Of a DNA stretch of 64,000 bases, positions 33,815 to 49,190 are shown piece after piece; within the stretch, counting starts at the first letter, position 1, and each line of letters starts with the position of its first letter. The notes below the pieces were generated by a model. It did no database searches. It saw nothing but the letters and a program-made list of their open reading frames with translations, and was not told the DNA's origin. Source of the DNA: Lineus longissimus (taxonomy: Eukaryota; Nemertea; Pilidiophora; Heteronemertea; Lineidae); the NCBI RefSeq assembly GCF_910592395.1, contig NC_088316.1, positions 1,736,001 to 1,800,000 on the forward strand, read 5' to 3'. A program made the position numbers and the translations under genes.

Positions 33815-36800
33815 CGTCGTGACGTTTTGACGGCCACCTACCAATGCATTTCATTTACGGCGACACACCACTAATAGATTTTAAGCCAATATCCTTCAGA
33901 CATTAACTGCCCTAGCTTTTTCCCAATATCTCCCTCGAATCTAATATTTACAGGGCAGAAAGACCTCACCCAGGGCATAAATCCACAGAATTTTTGACAG
34001 GTTATGACCATGATAATTTCAGGGTTTGGGGTCTGAAGTTTTTGGGGTCGTTTTTCTCTCAATTTCACGCGTCCAACACGTTTCACGGCTCAGCGGGTTA
34101 ATTGGATCCCCAAATCCCCGCTGGTGAACATATGAGGCTCAAAGTTCATCAGAATGTTCGCCAGAAACAACTTTAAATCATGATATCAGAGAAACTACAT
34201 TCTGATTGCACATAGCACCCCTACTGGACATTGAGACCACGCATTGATTTCTTAAAGTACTACTTTCCGATCTACGCTGATTGGTCAATTAGTGATGCGG
34301 AGCCTTCAAACTCGCACAGTGCCGAAATTAAAATTCAATTTCAGACACTGGAATTGGTAAAATTCCGCCGTCTTGGATATCGGCATCCTGAGATTCAGGT
34401 GTTTTCAACACTGCGTCACCACCACTTCAAACTCCAAAGTCTTATCCAGGCCTAGTAAGTGCCACCTTCTTTCATAAAATGGCTTGTTTTATAAATAAAT
34501 AACAAAATATGATCTTTGTAAATAAAACCCGAGATGTTCTGGTGTGTTTTTACGTGAATTTATTGCAATCTATCAATGCAGCGTAGTGCAGCCATCGTGT
34601 TCTCGGGCGTAGTGGTGATGCGATAGCCTCTTTGCAATTGTAAAGATTCTTTACATTTCCACATCCGCGGTACTGCTTTTCAAGATGGTGGCAATTCACC
34701 AGTTCCAGAGGCGTTGTGAGGAACGAAATCAGCGCCTCTAGTGTCAAGATTGGCGGAGCCTTACGTCGTGACCCAATGTTTTGATAGTTATAAAAACACA
34801 AGCGCGCATCAAAAATAAAACAAAAGATGAAAATGTTGTTTTAAGGAGATGTGAAAGTAGTGTGCGCTTTTGTTTGTTCTGACTAGAAGTTCTAATTGTG
34901 TCAAACTTTATAACAAATCACACATTTCCTAAGAAAGAAGTGTTATTTTAACGTTTTCCTTTTATTATAAAACACAATCAGTTTTGATTGCTTAGGGTGG
35001 CGTTCAGTTGGCAACTTTTGAATAATATTCATGACAGGTGACAAAATTTTAAGTGTACATGTATTTTTGGTGGTTTGTGTTGTATTGATAACTGATTGCA
35101 AAACTTCATATTGAAGTTCGTAGTTATTAGTTCTACACTCCGGACGCAGTGGACCGGCCTCTTCCCTGATCCCTCCCTCAAAGGAAGAAATTTATGATAT
35201 GGCGAATGAACTGCCTGCTTACATAGTTTAATTTTAAAGTCGAACCACTGCACCATGTTCAAAGTAAAACTACGATACGTTTCATGATTTAATCATCAAA
35301 TGTTGATAATTTGTTACTCGATGTAACTCTCATCTACACTCCGCACGTGGCCGGCCTCGTCCATAGAGGAAGGACGATCATGATGACGTAATGGTCTGCA
35401 TAGGAGTCATGTGATCTTGATCACGAAGGGTTTTGACAGCTCATCAATTCTTATATCTCCAGCATGACCTGATACAGAACCCTGGTATACAAGTACATAT
35501 ATAGGAGCATTAACTCCTGTTTTAAAAAGTGCGTCAGACATTTTAGGCCAATAGTATATCTTCAGCAAAACTTTATAATGAAAAAAACCTTAAAGGCCTA
35601 CATTTCAATGTACCCCGGTCCATCGAGGGCGCATTATTTTATTTTAGATTTCCCAAAGATTTTCTTATTCGAATTGAGTGGTGTGGTCATTTGATCAGAA
35701 AACAAAATATCGTAAAGTATTAAACAATTATAAAAGAGCTGGATAGATCTCGCACTAAATAACCTCATGAGAATCATCGCTAACCTAACTGATGCCACAT
35801 ATTCCGAATTTTTCTCTGGAAATATTTGTAAAAAGACCCCTCGGGGTTTTTCATAAAACGTATGGTAAATACCTCAGCGCGTGTTGCGCATATTTTGATG
35901 TATATAAATTCAATTGATTTGCGACGGAAATTGATATGAGTAAATACGGTTTATCTGCCCGCGTCTCCGCCCCTTTATGACATGGCTGCAGGGGGTGAAG
36001 GGGGTCCCCGAACTCATGAGAACTAGGGTTGTCCCGTGGTTCACAGCAGCAGACACTGTCTCGACACCACTGCCTCAGTGACCCCACTCATTACAGAAAA
36101 TCGTGGGAATATTACGAATATCAAACATACTTTTTTCGCTAAGTACATCACCTCTTTTCGAACCAAATATCTGGTTTTGGCAAATATGACGTCACTGTCT
36201 CCATCTTGCATTAGGTTTGACACGTTTCTCGTAATCTGATCAAATAAAACAAAGGGTTTGCTCTAATTAGCCAAATTCTCTTTTGTGCGAAATTTGCCGA
36301 ATAAACAGACCACTCGTCCAAACCCAGTTGATATCATTGTCACATTTAACCCCTCGAAAGTGATTTACGAAGCCTCATTGTTTTGACAACAAGATTTGGT
36401 AAATATCAGCTAAATAAACCTTTTCCAAGGAGGGAGGTGACATTTTGCCAGGTGCTTGTCAACAGCAAGGAGGGGGTTAATCACAGAGTCAGATATCTAA
36501 GCCCATAAACTTTATCACTCACTTTCTTGCTTTTACTCTCTTTTCGCCTTTATAAGGTCAATGGCCATGACTATTTGATACTTTCCGCCATCATCATAAT
36601 ACTTGTATTTTTGCATGAACATAGATCCAATGTGATGACGAACATGGATCGAATGTGATGACGAAGTTGACAAGAAAGAATCCCTGGTTTCTCGGACATT
36701 TTCTATCCAAGGACATTGCAATCTTTTACCAAGGGACAAAGTCACAACCACGAGGCCGTGATGAGATCACTTTTAAGAGTTCCCCTGTGACCGTTATCTT

Positions 36801-36920
36801 CTGTCAACGTTTGATATACCGATTTAATACATCCGTGTATTAAGTTTGTACAGACTTAAAAGCAAATCAATTTATTTGCCTGTGATATGCAAATTTCGAG
36901 ATGTGCAGCGTCGTTCACAC

Positions 36921-37143
36921 TTAACGCGGGACTATAGGCAGGAGAAGAGGTGCCAAATTGGCTATCTTCGGGTGACTAATATGCACAGTAACGGCACTGG
37001 GTCATATTTGATTCAGCACTAAATATATTCCTCGTACAAGCGTAAACATTTGACATAGCGTGAGATGGGAGAGACCCCTATTGGCGACTTTGTGTTACTT
37101 TTAATCTTGCCTGCCTTTCTGCTGACTATCGACTCCCTTTAAA
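36921..37143. mobile_element. Short inverted-repeat transposon, second copy
   Basis: It aligns with 20129-20391 across its length (TATAGGCAGGAGAA at the start, GTGAGATGGGAGAGACCCCT inside) and ends CGACTCCCTTTAAAGG, the inverted form of the family terminus. About 220 bp, non-coding. Confidence 0.65.
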
Positions 37144-40100
37144 GGTTTTCGAAAAAAAACTATATTTCTATAGTGTTGCGGGAAAGGAGAAGTAGCTTTT
37201 CAATATCTTTACAAAAACAACGACCCTTGAATTTGTTGACACCCAGATAGACTAACTTACCTGGATAAATATTAGCATGTCCTGATTAATCAGTCCAAAG
37301 TAGGATGTGCCGCGCCGTGGCGGGAAATGAGTTTGTTTATTTTCAAGATTTTAACAAATTAAGAAGGACCCTTTGCCTCGCGAAGTGTGTTTCTCGGCCT
37401 TGGTGTCCCTGTCATGTAGTTTGAGAGTGCACAAAGACTGTCTTGGTGGCAATCAATGATAAAACAAGGAAAGACTTTGTCCACAGAAACAGTAAGAATT
37501 ACATGAATGTGTGTCGTCTTTTTTGTCGCTATTATAGCCCTCGACACGACCCTCAGTCGTTCTCCAGCCGCACGAGTCGTCGTTAAGCCGGGCGATAAGG
37601 GCCTAATTGACAAAAGCTAAATTATTCTCCGTGTTTCTATGGACATATTTTTTCCTTGTTGTCATCCTTCTATGATATTGACCATTTGGAAACAGGTTGC
37701 ATATTAGTTACTAATTTTGCTTTTAGTCAACTTCGTTCCGGCAATGACTAAGATAATTGCATAGTATACCAATTTTCGTATCATGAGGTGTATTCGAAGT
37801 CATTAGGACAATGCAGGTCAAGACAACTAATTAGCCAAAACGAAAATGCTCATCCAGATGTAAAAATACGACAGTGAGGGTTTTCTCTATTATTCGTTAT
37901 GACACTTGTTTTCTTTTACGCTTTTGTATTCGCAAGATAATCCGGCTTATAGTCTCATCAGTATAGATCAAGTCACAGACATGGTTTGTAAACATATTAC
38001 AATTACACGATTACAATTACGAGTAATTTGATGACCACATTTTGTCTTAACATGGTCAATCGCAGTGAAACAATGACAAAGATGACGACGCTTGTGCAAT
38101 TTGGCTCATCATTTTCGTCTTAGCCGACGTTGTCAGGTTGAGACCATGTTGACAAGATGAATCTCTTAATTAGACATGTCATTACTCCCAATTATAGATT
38201 TTGCAGTCACATCAAAGGATATTTAGCATTGTTGACCATTTTTACCCAAGACACCCGAATAGTTCAAATCAAAAGGTAATCAGGATTCGTGTAACATGCC
38301 TCTTCTCCAGACAATAATCACGCCGCATTTCTCATTGTTTTCGCGGATTTTTTGTTAAAATTCAGATCGCATTCACTAAAACCTACGACACCCCATTAAA
38401 ACTAATCAAGGAAGACCAAAATATATCGGCCATAACACCCATTTGAAAGAATTCAAAATTGTCAACAAGAATTCGTTTCCAAAATAGAAATATTGGCGGC
38501 GAATTTTGTCCGCGACGACCCCGCACGTGCACATCCCCCTCATGCGCTGACTTCCAAATCATACAATAGCATCAACAAAACCGCGCCATTGATATCCATA
38601 AAACCCTTTTAACGATTTAAATAACGGTACGCCATTTCTAAATATTTTTCTTTGATTTCACGCTGTTTTGCCATTACAAACCTAAATTTCACACTCCATT
38701 AAAACTAAAGTTTCTAAAATACTGTTGCAACAGAGGTCTTTAGCGAAAACGGTGACGCCGTATAATCGGATGTGCGGGGGTCATATAGATCCGAGATTTG
38801 GGATCCTTTCCACCCGATTAGACAGCGGGTGACTTATAGGAATAAGGGACTAAAAAACAATGGATGAAACTTGACCCAAGTTTTCGCTACATCCTTTTTG
38901 CAAAAGGATGTTAAGGCCTATTTCAACGTTGGACATATTTGAAGGCGTGGTTTATTTGCCAGGCACGGATTTCCTTTAGCTTAGTAGAGAATGTATAACC
39001 GTTGAAATGCTTTCCTCTTTTTGAATATTTTTTTAACATAAAATCACTGACCTAGAGGGAAAATATAGATTCCAATTGTCAACAACAAAGATTTATGCAT
39101 ATCTCCAGCAAGCGTTGGACCCGTGCATAACTTTCAACAGATTTTTAGTAGATCAAATAATGAACCCGCAAAATAGATGTACATGTATATATTTCATAAT
39201 TTTGTCACTGACTATTCTTCACACAGTTGCAATATGCCGTCAAAAAATATGGGACAAAGGGTCCCTTCAAACCCTTTTCGTCCGCCCGACGTGATTACAT
39301 TAGGATTTGTTCTGAACCCTTACCCGAGACAGGCCCGTCTATCGGGTGCAATGGCTATACAATCTTCTTTAACCCTCATCCAAATCGCACCAGGACCCTC
39401 GGCAAGGACGTCTTCACCCTTTTCTGAAATCATTCGTGACGCTTAAAGCCCGTGCCTGCGACAATGTACCCTTGTCCAGCACCCTGTCGCATCGGATGCG
39501 TCACAGCCAGCTTCCCCATAAACCCTTTCCGCAATGACGACAGGACACCCAGACGGCCGCACATAGCAAAGCCTTTTCGGAAATTGCCCTTCACGCCCGT
39601 GCCCGCTTTACAAAAACGACCTGGGTCACCCCGTGACATCAGTCTCCTCAACGCGAAAAAGTGCACATGTTTCTGGAGGGGCGGGGAGGGCATAAGCTTT
39701 GGAATTCGACTTCAACGAACGATTTCTCTCTCATTTGTGCCATTGTTTTCTCATGCACTTTCTCGCTGATCTAAGAAAAACAAAACAAAACGTCGCAATC
39801 CACGACCAAGCTTCGATCCGTGAGGCGAGAAAAACACGGTTTTCCAGTCTTCTTGGCAAAACGAAAGGCCAAGTTGACTATATTGTCTTATATAATGCAT
39901 TGCCCTTACATGCCCGCAAAAGGGGTAATTTGCTTGTTAAAAATGGATTTTGCGGATGTGTCACAAGAAAATTGTTAAACTTATGTCGCACAACTTCAAG
40001 ACACATCAAGACCAAAAGCATTTCGCAGATTCGGCGCGACAAATGCACGGGTTCGTTTTCTAGAAGAAGCACAACCCAATTCTTGGTGCAAAGACCGTTA

Positions 40101-42672
40101 CTTTATAAGCTGGATCAGATTTGGCCAAAAAGGTCAGAGCACCAAAAGCTCAGAGGTTTTCACAGCAGGTATATTTAGAAAAGAAACATTTTAAGATTTC
40201 ATTTAATACACTTTTGTACTGAGCTCAGAATCCGATAAATTCAGTTGGAAATCTCAGCGTGAAAGAGAAATGCTTAGGGCCTAATTTTTCTCTTTTTTTA
40301 AATATCTCATTTAGCACTTATAGTTCAAGTGTGGTAATGTATGGTTGAAGCGTCCTGCAGAGCGAAATAACGTCTCATTCTAATGATGTAAGCTTGAGCA
40401 AATGATGCATTGAAGTCTGCAACAAAGTTTATTTAAAGCTGATTAAGTTTTTTCTTAAAATCAGGTGCATGGCGGGTCTTTGTAAAAGAGCCGAATCGCC
40501 GGTGCGCACGGGTTTAACCCAGCCCCGAACTTTGGGCGACGAGGCCAGTGCGCCGCGGTACTCGCATCTAGAGCACCCAAAGAATTGAGACTTTTTCATT
40601 AGTTTCTCATTATTTCTTCACATTTCCCTTCCTCTAACATGAACCCCGAAACGTGCTTTTCGACACGCGGATTGTCCCAACACGCGCCTTAATGGGATAC
40701 AACCAATTACGCTAACTGTTAAGTGCTCATGAGTGTAAAGTATACTTTCTAAACACGTGATTTGATGTGCATTTTAACACAGAATAATACAAATTTCCCA
40801 CCATTTTCTAGTGTTTACATTAGTCTGTAACGGCAAATTAACCATAACGAGGTTACGAGGATGACGCGTTCATCAAAGGGTTAACTGGCAATCACTGTTG
40901 ACAAATTCTCGCTATCAAAGCCTTAAGACAATCAGAGCATGATTACTTCCCAATAACAGTCAACAAATTGAAGACTTTTTTGTTTGAAATTTGATTCTAG
41001 TCAAATATTTCACGCCTAGACTTCGCCAATCTTTCTTGGTGATGTCCTCGACTAATTTACTTAGTTAAGCAAATGAGTTAAGGTTTGTCATTTCAGTCAA
41101 ACCGTCGCGCCGATATGAGAAAGCTAACTAAATACACGGGATAAGACCCTTAAGGACCGTTGAGTTTGAAATTCTGACGCCGTTGAGCCTTGCCAAATAT
41201 TTTGTATACACCACCCAAAACTTGACCAAGTCCTGCTATTTTATTAACCTCTGTATCAATCACGCTCAGAAAAAAGGGGTTCGCGTTTTTGAAAACATTT
41301 AGAGGTTCACATTCAAACGGTCAGTTTCCATATTCTGGAAAAGCTGTTTTCAAAAAGTTCACATTTCCTCTTCAACGAACAAGTCAAACAGTTCCCGATT
41401 TCTTATCAAAGCATCGAAAGTTATTGTTTTAGCAACTCAATTGAGGCAATGGTTTTGGTGAACTATGTTTCCTCAATTTAGCAAATATTTTTCGATGTAC
41501 AAAAAGCGTCTCATTAGGCCCTGGGCGAAACCTTCGGCAAATGTTAACACACTTCGCCCCGAGCTATGAGTGCTGAAGGCACGAATCTAGTAACAAAAAC
41601 ACCTTTGTTTTAGGGCTGTTCCTTACAAATAAAAAGCTCTTTTCATATTCTCTTCAAATAACAACTTTGGACATGTTTTCTGCATCATAAACCGGGAGCA
41701 AGAACTTGACGTTGGGTAAATCCGACATGAATTGTTTCCAAAATATCTTTTAATCTTTTATGGTAACTGCGCTTTCCTTTTCGTGGCATACTGGAAATAC
41801 TTTCAAACTGCCTCGGGATATTTTTGGGCTTTGCGATGGGACTTTCGCCGGATTATGGTCCAAGATATAGCGGTGATACGACATGCGGGTTTTAGGCAGT
41901 CACTTACAGTCTTAGAGAGAGGGGTAGAATACTATTTTTGGTCATGAAATCTACACGCCCCCCCCCCCCCGATCTTCTTCTTTCCAGTCTCACTGGCTTC
42001 ATCAGTCACCAACAGGCGGCTCATCATTCCGAGTTTTGCAAAAATATGGCGCCAGATGGCTTCGACTAATTTTCTTCTCTTGTGGCCACCGGTATACGAC
42101 TGTAAAACAGTTTCATTCGCATCTAAATAGTTCTATTAGCATTTTATGAAATGTCGACCATGATTCATTGATAAACTGCGGTTATGCGTGAAAACTGCCA
42201 CCCGTTCACGTATACAATAACAACCAAAAAAGTAGACGCACGCCCACTTGAAGTCAAAAACAAACATCTGACGCAAAACCTGTTGATTTTATACTGATGG
42301 TTTATCCAAAGTCCGTTATAACAAAGACAAAAACATTTCCAGGGACGCAAGCCATGTTGATATCGTCTCTCTTATTTTATTTACCAAACAAGGCTACGTC
42401 GGATACATTTTTTCGTAACAAAACCTTTCTTCTCTCAAGTATTTGTGAGTTCGTTTGGACTCGGTGCCTGGACCAATACCTTGCCTAAGTTGTTTGCCCA
42501 CATAAATAGGTCCCCGCGGATAAGTATTGACTTGGGCTTAATTTCAAGTCTTATGGACAGATTGTCTTGAAGTTACGTCAGAAGAAACATTCGATGTCAA
42601 CAGAGTCTGACGTCCGTAAAAACTGCAGGAATCTTAATTCGGTTTGTCAAAAAGTGACAGTTGCAAAGCGCA

Positions 42673-42691
42673 CGTGACGTATTACGTCACG
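42673..42691. promoter_or_regulatory. Palindromic double CRE-like site
   Basis: CGTGACGTA and TACGTCACG are exact inverted repeats separated by one base. Thirty bases downstream is AAATGGCGGCC, a YY1-type motif often found at animal promoters. No gene start was identified with it. Confidence 0.3.
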
Positions 42692-45600
42692 CGTACGCCT
42701 TTTTTTGCAAATGGCGGCCACTTGAATTAAAAGTCGAGTTTGAATGAATAAAAAGCATGTCTAAACTTGCATAGTTTCTTTTGATTGTCACCTGAATTCT
42801 TTTACACAAAGATACAATGAGAAAAATCAAGCCCTGGTCAGATTAGTGTAATATTAAGACATCTAAATTTACATTCCAGACTAGAAGATTGCTCTTTTCT
42901 TATCTATCAAGGGCGGCCATCTTTGCATATCTATACTTACGTCATTATGAAAACTTTGACCCCTCAGTGACATCTAAAACTTCGTGAGAAAAATATACAA
43001 AACTTCACTTTGGCTGGAGCAAAGAATAATAAGTAACATTCACGTAATTTGTTATCGCTTTACCCATTTTTTCTTCTGTACAACAACATTGGCATTTCTA
43101 CTGCTTTTTTGCCTATTGTTTCATTGACACCCAGTAGTATTTGTTTCATCATTCCATTGACATACTGTCGTTTCCATTAAAGGCGTTTTTTTTTGTTCTT
43201 GAAAAGCTATCAGGTTGTAATTTTTATCATGAAAACAGACTGACGACAGAATGTGGGATTCCAAAAGGACCCAAACGTCAACATTACGATATGTCATCGC
43301 AGACGATACAACAACAGCGGTTTGATCCGCCAACGGGTATTTTTCAAAAGAGAAATATTGGCAACACCCTTTTTCTGCAGTCCGACGTGTTTGCAGACAA
43401 ATATTACAATCATTAACAGAGGAAATAGCAACTGACGCCTTTTTTAGTTTTGCCAATTCAATAATATCGCCTTTTCCTAGCTATATTCAAAAACATAGTA
43501 ATATGTCGCTGCCTTTTCAGTTTCGACCTGGTTACTACATAAATAACCAATATTTTAACAAACTGTTTCTTTAAATTTCTTTCCCTTTTCCATCATAATT
43601 CCATGATACAATAAATTAATCATAGAATGTGGATTAACTTTAATGACCACCATTCCTTAAATTAAGGAGGTGCAAAAGAGAAACCATTGAATGGCGCTTG
43701 GAGAATGACATTTGGATATTTACATGTATATTCATATTTTTCATTTCAAAACTGTTGCTATAGGTCGGACAGAGAACGAGAAAAGTAGCTGGTTGCTTCA
43801 TAAATAGCCAATTTTTTGGCGAAATGTTTCCTCAGTTTTGATCTGATTTCCATGATAAGCCAATTAAGACATTAATCGAACCTATTCTTCTTGACGAATT
43901 ATGACCAACACCGTTTCCTCAAATAGGGAGTTGCAAAAATTACAAATTCCGTGAACTGTTCACGCAAAAATAGAAAACGAATTAATATGTTAGCCTTCTC
44001 AAGACCGTTTCTGGGTCGAATAACACTCGAAGAATGGGTTAATTCATAAATCAATGTGTGACTTTGCACCTGAAGGATAAACACTTCAAAAGGGGTTCAA
44101 AAATACCCTTTTTGGTTGACTTTCCTGCCTTTTACGCGGACTTTTACAGGTGCGAAGTTGCAAAAGCATAGCATTTGCGACAAGCCATTTTTGACCAATA
44201 CCGCGCTGTACATGTTGAGTAGAAAGATGCAGAGTTTTTGCTTATGTTGATATGGAATGAGTTATGTAACAAACGTTATTACTGCCGAAGATGGGAATTT
44301 TAGAATTCTTTGAAGTCTTTACCAACTGACTGTCTAGCCTCTGTCTAGTCGTCCATTTAAAAAATCATTTTCGTTTTGTTCTTTAAGCCTCCAAAAAGAC
44401 AAACTAGACTGATAACCAAAAATCCTAAGATTATGTTTAAAATCCCTTTTTGTCTTCCTCTCCCTAGAAGACAACGCCCCTAGGACGACCCAACCATCTC
44501 CCTCGATCCTGCAACGAAATCCGAAAAGGGTGCGAAACTTTTGTCCTTAAATGAGAACTTTTGTCCTTCCATACTTGATCTTTAATCGAGTCCCTCGCGA
44601 GGCTCGCGCGAGGATTGGGGCTCACGCCCAACTGAGCGCCTTGAATTGTTGAAGGTGATAATCAAATCCATATCTCGTCGTATTTTCGGATTGCAATGGA
44701 TAGGACAATACATGTAATTGGTCGTGGAATAATGGCGACCATTCGTTCCCCGTCTGTTTATCAATTTAAAGAAGACAACTTTCAATCTCTCAATTATTGT
44801 TTTAGCACCCTTTGCACAGCTGTTATATATACGCATTGTCCCTTTTAGAAATAACATGACGCGATCACTGTGGCCCCTCTGTCCATCGGATGAGTTTCAC
44901 TGCGAGGGTCCACACATGTTAACATACATATTGTAACATAAACTATTCAGAGTTGACACCACAGATAACCACAATGGAACCGACGAACTATCTCTCTAAG
45001 GGGTTAATGAAGAAATAGATCTTTTCAGCTGAAAATTACCGAAAGACCCGGACACCTTATGTCGTCTTCAGCTCATCCGCGGTGACGGGTGTGCGCGACG
45101 CGGTTCGTCCTCACGGGGAGGGGGGGAGGGGGGGGCATCAGGTCTCGGCACTCATCTCTGGCCCGTTACTTTCGAACAAAAGTGTACATTAAGAAACAAA
45201 AGCTCCTCACCCGTTTTGGATCAGGTTTAACCCTCGGAATTCAAAGGAGATGTTTTCAAAAACGCCGAAGATGTCCCGGGTTGTCTCAGGTGGGGTTGTC
45301 TTCTCCAAGACGTTAGCGTAAGACAATAAAGAGTAAATAAAAGTCTCCTTCGGTGAAAAAATGTACTAATGTCAGCATGATAAACACAAAGCATTAAGTA
45401 GTAGTACTAGTATAAATATGTTGTCCAATTCTATACAATGGAAGATGGTCGCGTCGTTCCAAATAGTATTTATTCAGGGACAACTAGACTTTGATACCGT
45501 TAAATGAAACAAAGAAGGGGAAATGACTCTGTTATATATTCTAAACAACGGAACAAACACAAGTGTTGCTTTTAGAAGAATACGTGTACAATGTACTCAA

Positions 45601-48600
45601 CATCGTCTTCTTACGACGATAAACCAATATGTTCCCAGATTTATTTAAATATGTAAATCTTTTGGACTCGCCAAAGAATACATTAATAAAACTAACTAAA
45701 TTTTTGTCAAAGTCTCTCCAACTACTCTAATCATATTGCAAGCAAATTCGTATTCTTTTGTTGATGTTAAAAAACCTTCGCATGTATATTCGTATTTCTA
45801 TTGTATATAGGTAGTTTTGTGCTCTACGCAATGTAATTTTGTTGAGCAATAAACCTTATTCTATTCTAGAAATGTCAAGCTGCAGGGTGACTTCTGAATA
45901 TTTGGTACAAACCGATTTTTTTCAAGATGCAATTTTCTATATCGATGTACGCAACTGCACTGTTAAAATGTATATTCAATGTTTATTCATTAAGAAAGCT
46001 GAAATCTCACATTCAGATTTTTAAAAATTTTTGAACGATATAATTGTATGCTAATGACATTATCAAAGAGTTGATCAATGGGTATAGGGTGCATGTAGTT
46101 TCATTTCTGTGACGCCTCACAAGGGCGTCGGCTTGAACGACAAGTTGTTTATTATCATTATGGACCAATAATCTTTAGGTCTTAGTCAAGGGTCTTAGTA
46201 CAAGAGATAATAACGCCTGATGAGGTACCGCGCGACGAAAATTGGCGGACGAGCAGAATAAGTTTAGTGACTTGAATCATATGCTGTTATGTCTGACAAG
46301 GAAGACGACAGCTGTGCAAAAAAAGACCTTGCATATCAATTAACATCTTAATAACGACTTTTAATTGCAATTGTCTATTTTGAACCGCAATGGAAGTAAT
46401 TGGTCGTATTTATATCTTTTAATTGAACGATGGGTTAAATCTATCGTTTGATGCCCCACGGCCCAATTGATTTACAGGCCCTTAATAAAGGGTGCACTAT
46501 GGTGAAACAAAAGTCGACAATAAATACACAAAGGGTCTACACCCTTTTTGGATTTCTCGTAATCTGTCGGGTCATGGATGTAAATTTGTTAAAAGGGCGA
46601 ACAAAGCCTTTGGATCAAGCTAGCGTTCTTAAAGGGTTATAATTACGGATAAAGCTCATTAAAAAAGTTCGTTGGACGCATTTTAACTTTTCGGAAGGAC
46701 AATGTATGTCGCGTCTTGATGTCATTATTCAGACGTTGAAACAAAGGAAAAAGACATCATAGTATAAAAAAGACAAAAGTTGTAGAGCATGTCTGTGATC
46801 CGAATGTCTTTGTCGGACAATCATAGGCTTACTGGAGGTGGATCATCCCCGTCACACCCGTCATATTCAGTTTTCCCGAGGATTTGATGGATGCGATACA
46901 ATGCTACCTATTTGTAAAACAAAATGATCTCGACCTGCGGATCGATTTTGTCTTCAGGTCACGTCTGACGGAAAATGGACGCGTGTCGGCTTCTAGTCCA
47001 GATTGTCTTTCTGTCTTTCAAAAAGGACAGGAAAAAACATAACGAACATAATTACTCAAAAGTAATAAATGTGTCGTCTTAAAAAAGAAAATAATTGTCA
47101 TCTAAGTAAGCTTAAATATTATTTGGTCTGAAGAGAGGTTGACATTTTTGAGCTGCGTTCGATCTCGAGCCGCGTCTAAAGGTTTAAAATACCCTGGGAT
47201 AGCATTTTCAGTGCCTGCATGTTCGCTTTTTCAAATCGAGTGGAATAAGAATCATTTTGTAAAATACGACAAAAAATAATTTCAAATTTGCCAATAACGC
47301 AGAACCCCAGCTCAGTGTATCATGGCGTCATCTTGAGTCCTTGTAAATCTTTGGGTAGAAACAGCGAATCCAACCGATTGTAATCGACTCCAAGACCGCC
47401 GTAAATATTAGCCAAGAATACACACCAGAAAGTAACTCCACTAATCTTTGTTTCAAACATTGCACTTGTCTCGTTTGTTTTTTAAAATATTTGGAGAAAT
47501 GCTGTGCACGAGTTGATAGGGTCAAAATGACATTGTTATGAGAATTTGGACCAGGAACGATGTCACACGAAAATTAGGGCAAATGAGGGTCCAGAATTAG
47601 GATTCAGTTAGTGCAAGAAAGGACAGTTGGCTGGCCTTTGGCTAAACCGTTCTTTTTAGCATGCTTTACATATAGTTGTAGGGCTTGCCTCCATAAGAGA
47701 GCCGGTAGGACTCGCTGGGTTTGGTCCAGAATTTGACATTTTCATTTCCTTGAGTCCGTCATCAGTCCGAGGGATCCATTCTGCAAAACATACATGATTA
47801 TTCAAGTAGGTAGCAAAGTGGTCAAGGGTTCGAATATGAGGGTAATTGAAAAGAGACTAGTAAAGACAATGATGGCAATTTGTGACATTCGAGGACTTAT
47901 CTCACTTCCTCCAAAACGAGTAAGGTAATATCCATGGAAGATATTAAGGAAGCGGTGGGGACATTTTTAGTATCCACGGGGATTTCGAACGAAAAAGTAA
48001 GATCTTATGTTAGACCCGTATTTTGGTGTAACAGGTGAAGTCCACTTGTCGCATGTTTGGCGCTTGAAAGACTATGTTATTATCCTTGGTTCGCTGAGAC
48101 GATTGGAAACCAACTGCAGCGAAATTGGGCATGCAGTTTCGAGAGGACAATCACTGACGAATATGCGGGTCTTCGAAACAGTCACCATGGCAAACTGGCT
48201 TATCGATCTTCTATCTAAGGCCCTTGCTAGGACTTCACAATCTTATTTTATGATGATAAAGATATTTTCACGCAGTTTTTGTCAATTTTAATGAGCCACT
48301 AGCAAATGGCTCTAATGGATTTAGTAAGAAACTAGTAAAAAGTGAAAGCCCTTCAGAAGAATACCGCCAGAAACATCGTTGACAAACTTGCCTCCTTTTT
48401 GGCCATAAGTTTAGCAAGTTTGGCTGAACCGAAAATGCACACGCATCATGCTTGTTTTATTTAATTTTGTATTTCGTAATTTAAATGTCTGTTTCATTGA
48501 TTTTTTTATTGTAAACTATTGTTTTAAATGATATACAACCATGTACTGTTTGAATTGTGGCTTGCGGAGTGTTGTCCACGCGGACAATTATACTAAAAGA

Positions 48601-49104
48601 CCCACGTACGTCAAGCGCGTGCGTACGCGCGCCTGTCCGTCTGGCTTGGGGAGGACAGTGATCGACTCGAAATATTAACCTCCGCTGCTCTGGCGGCATT
48701 AGATCGTGAAAGAAAGTTTACCAAGCTTATCTCGAAAGAAAAAAACAATTGCAAGCAATATCAAAACATTGGCCATGAGCGCCAGTCCGTCTGGGTTTGT
48801 CTGGCGATTCTCAAGCAGAGCGGTGGCTTGTGTGAGACAGCAGCGGACTGCGAGGACCAAAACTGAAGGGCTTGACCCCCAGGCTTCATATAGGTTTGCA
48901 AAACACACTCAGAAATAAAACGCTAGGTTATTTCAATACACGTTTTACCAAGAATTTATAAAGATTTGTCAGTTATTGCTTTATAGTCGTAAAGTTGGTA
49001 AAGTGGTTTGCCCGAGCGGCAGACAAGTGTTGGTTCTGTACGTTTCCGCACAGCGGCGCAACGAGCGGGCTGGAGACTGCAGGTGTAAAAGGGAAGTCTG
49101 TCCC

Positions 49105-49190
49105 CTGGGCCAAGAGCTTACTAAACATGGCGTTGAGCCCAATGGCTTAACTGAAGGAGATAACAAGATTTGTTTTGAGCAACCAGCTAG
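49105..49190. mobile_element. Partial copy of the foldback element
   Basis: Contains AACATGGCGTTGAG and TTAACTGAAGGAGATAAC followed by TTGTTTTGAGCAACC, matching the middle and right half of the element at 7531-7666. The arms no longer pair well. Confidence 0.45.

Noticed and set aside
39177-39769. Cluster of overlapping ORFs on both strands
   Set aside because: All appear together because this segment is C-rich and poor in stop codons; no frame stands out.
40480-40580. tRNA-like or SINE fragment on the minus strand (GGGTTTAACCC with a GC-rich flank)
   Set aside because: The B-box match is poor and no A box is correctly spaced.
43121-43456. 111-codon minus-strand ORF with several Cys
   Set aside because: Isolated, overlapped by an equally long plus-strand ORF, no splice partners and no recognisable motif.
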